Below the pieces are notes generated by a model. It was given only the letters and a program-made list of their open reading frames with translations. It was not told where the DNA came from and made no database searches. Source: CAYMTN01 sp964393335 (GTDB lineage Bacteria; Chloroflexota; Anaerolineae; Aggregatilineales; Aggregatilineaceae). Taken from it: a stretch of 7,729 nt of DNA. The position numbers and the translations under genes were made by a program. Shown in pieces: positions 7,601 through 7,729 of this stretch. Position 1 is the stretch's first letter. Each line of letters opens with the position of its first letter. The stretch spans positions 1 through 7,729 of the forward strand of contig CAYMTN010000241.1 of the NCBI GenBank assembly GCA_964393335.1, written 5' to 3'.

Positions 7601-7729
7601 CATGACCAACTGCTCGCGGATCGGATCAATCGCCGGGTTGGTGACCTGCGCAAAGGTTTGCTTGAAATAGTTGAACAGGCGCTGCGGCTTATCCGAAAAG
7701 ACCGCCAGCGGCGTATCGGTGCCCATCGA
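4670..7729 (-). CDS. gltB: Glutamate synthase (NADPH) large subunit, 5' end outside window
   Basis: The alpha subunit of GOGAT, which combines 2-oxoglutarate with ammonia released from glutamine to give glutamate. About 1019 C-terminal codons are visible out of roughly 1500 in the family. The N-terminal type-2 glutamine amidotransferase domain with its catalytic Cys1 lies past the right edge. The frame is open to the edge, so the internal ATG at 7726 is not the start. Numbering from that Met, the rest of the central domain covers about 1-270. The FMN-binding synthase domain covers about 350-710, with GEGGQLPGHKV (466-475), SPPPHHDIYS (493-502), KLVSEAGVGT (525-534) and GYDGGTGASP (551-560). 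The [3Fe-4S] motif is C628-x5-C634-x4-C639. The C-terminal GXGXG beta-helix domain covers about 790-950, with repeats such as GKGLSGGR, GATGGEA, EYMTGGR and GMSGGIA. gltD follows directly. No frameshift or lost key residue is seen. Confidence 0.97.
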   Translation of the reverse strand, partial: SMGTDTPLAVFSDKPQRLFNYFKQTFAQVTNPAIDPIREQLVMTLTSYIGKESNLLTETPEHCHMIQFKRPIFSNLDIVKLRHWDNPDFKVGTIRTVFPIQDGPAGIKLAMDRLCQDAEQMVDEGYDFIILSDRGVDAQHAPIPSLLACAGVQHHLIRVQQRTQCALIIETAEAREVHDFALLFSYGASAINPYGAFAVIHDLLKQGRLSSFNNYLEAENTYIDAIDKGLLKVLSKLGISTLRSYHGAQTFEAIGLSKKLVDDYFTGTESRIDGIGLEEIAQETLMHHRLAYVERPKLLPSPGAYQYRKGGEYHAWNPEAIYLLQWAVRSGDYDKYKEFATHVNRFNQRPHVIRGLFDFKPQVSIPLDEVEPVENILKRMTTGAMSYGSLGKDVHETIAIAMNTLGGRSNSGEGGEEPERYERRPDGTWARSAIKQVASGRFGVTSNYLVNADELQIKIAQGAKPGEGGQLPGHKVDEIIARTRHSTPGVTLISPPPHHDIYSIEDLAQLIFDLKNANPRARISVKLVSEAGVGTVAAGVAKAHADNIVISGYDGGTGASPQSSIRHAGLPFELGISEVHQTLVLNKLRGRVRLQTDGQLKTGRDIVLAAILGAEEFGFGTATVIALGCVMMRKCHLNTCPVGVATQDPDLRDRYTGKADHLINYFTFMAQEVREIMAQLGIRRFDDLIGRADLLTVRQVDHWKAKTVDPLAILHRPAEADRTATCCVESQIHKIDSVLDRTLIEMAQPALERGEPVTIQRSITNADRAVGTMLSSEISRRCGEDGLPDDTIQITFNGSAGQSFGAFLARGVTLRLEGDANDYFGKGLSGGRLIAVPPAGSTFAAEENIIIGNTVLYGATGGEAFIRGVAGERFCVRNSGAIAVVEGTGDHCAEYMTGGRIIVLGKVGRNFAAGMSGGIAYVLNVDGNFAYFCNQAMVELSPALEYEDQEFIKDWLRKHIDHTGSPVAQMVLNRWHEYMPRFIKVVPFEYKRILQEQKLQQTDQLLEFIREEEYLEVPY
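4680..4685 (-). promoter_or_regulatory. Ribosome binding site of gltD within the gltB 3' end
   Basis: The minus strand reads GGAGGT here, a full Shine-Dalgarno core nine bases before the gltD ATG. It falls in the last codons of gltB and, with the TAATG junction, points to re-initiation and matched synthesis of the two subunits. Confidence 0.85.

Noticed and set aside
1..7729. CRISPR arrays, insertion sequences, toxin-antitoxin or defence genes
   Set aside because: No spaced direct repeats, transposase motifs or suitable small gene pairs were found on either strand when read by eye.

Overview
The window reads as ordinary chromosomal DNA from a GC-rich bacterium. The best guess is Chloroflexota, an Anaerolineae-like lineage. 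That guess rests on the feel of the protein sequences, mainly the repeat-bearing secreted SH3-like protein and the CDP-alcohol transferase beside lgt. It is an inference without any database search. Coding is dense and all five protein genes are intact in the visible part, except that gltB runs off the right edge.

Layout, left to right. Positions 1-98 hold no gene I can support, only two short imperfect hairpins without a T-tract. On the minus strand, a CDP-alcohol phosphatidyltransferase gene (998-1636) and lgt (99-1001) form a pair with an ATGA stop/start overlap. Both encode membrane enzymes that handle phospholipid headgroups or use phospholipid as donor. Diverging from them on the plus strand is a tRNA-Pro(CGG) gene (1731-1805) with a near-consensus sigma-70 promoter and an intrinsic terminator. 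Next on the plus strand is a gene for a secreted protein (1968-3176) with a signal peptide, three cysteine-framed SH3-like repeats and a C-terminal chagasin-like (inhibitor family I42) domain. It has its own plausible promoter and a strong ribosome binding site.

The right 60 percent is the glutamate synthase (NADPH-GOGAT) operon on the minus strand: gltB (4670 to beyond 7729, 5' end outside the window) followed by gltD (3240-4670), joined by a one-base TAATG overlap. GltD supplies electrons from NADPH through FAD and iron-sulfur clusters. GltB uses them at FMN to make glutamate from 2-oxoglutarate and glutamine-derived ammonia. The gltBD operon and the secreted-protein gene converge on one GC-rich hairpin at about 3181-3211, which probably ends transcription from both sides.

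I see no mobile element, CRISPR array, phage gene or obviously new multi-gene system. The item most worth a second look is the secreted SH3-like/chagasin-like protein, whose inhibitor-type domain keeps one binding-loop motif and appears to have lost another.
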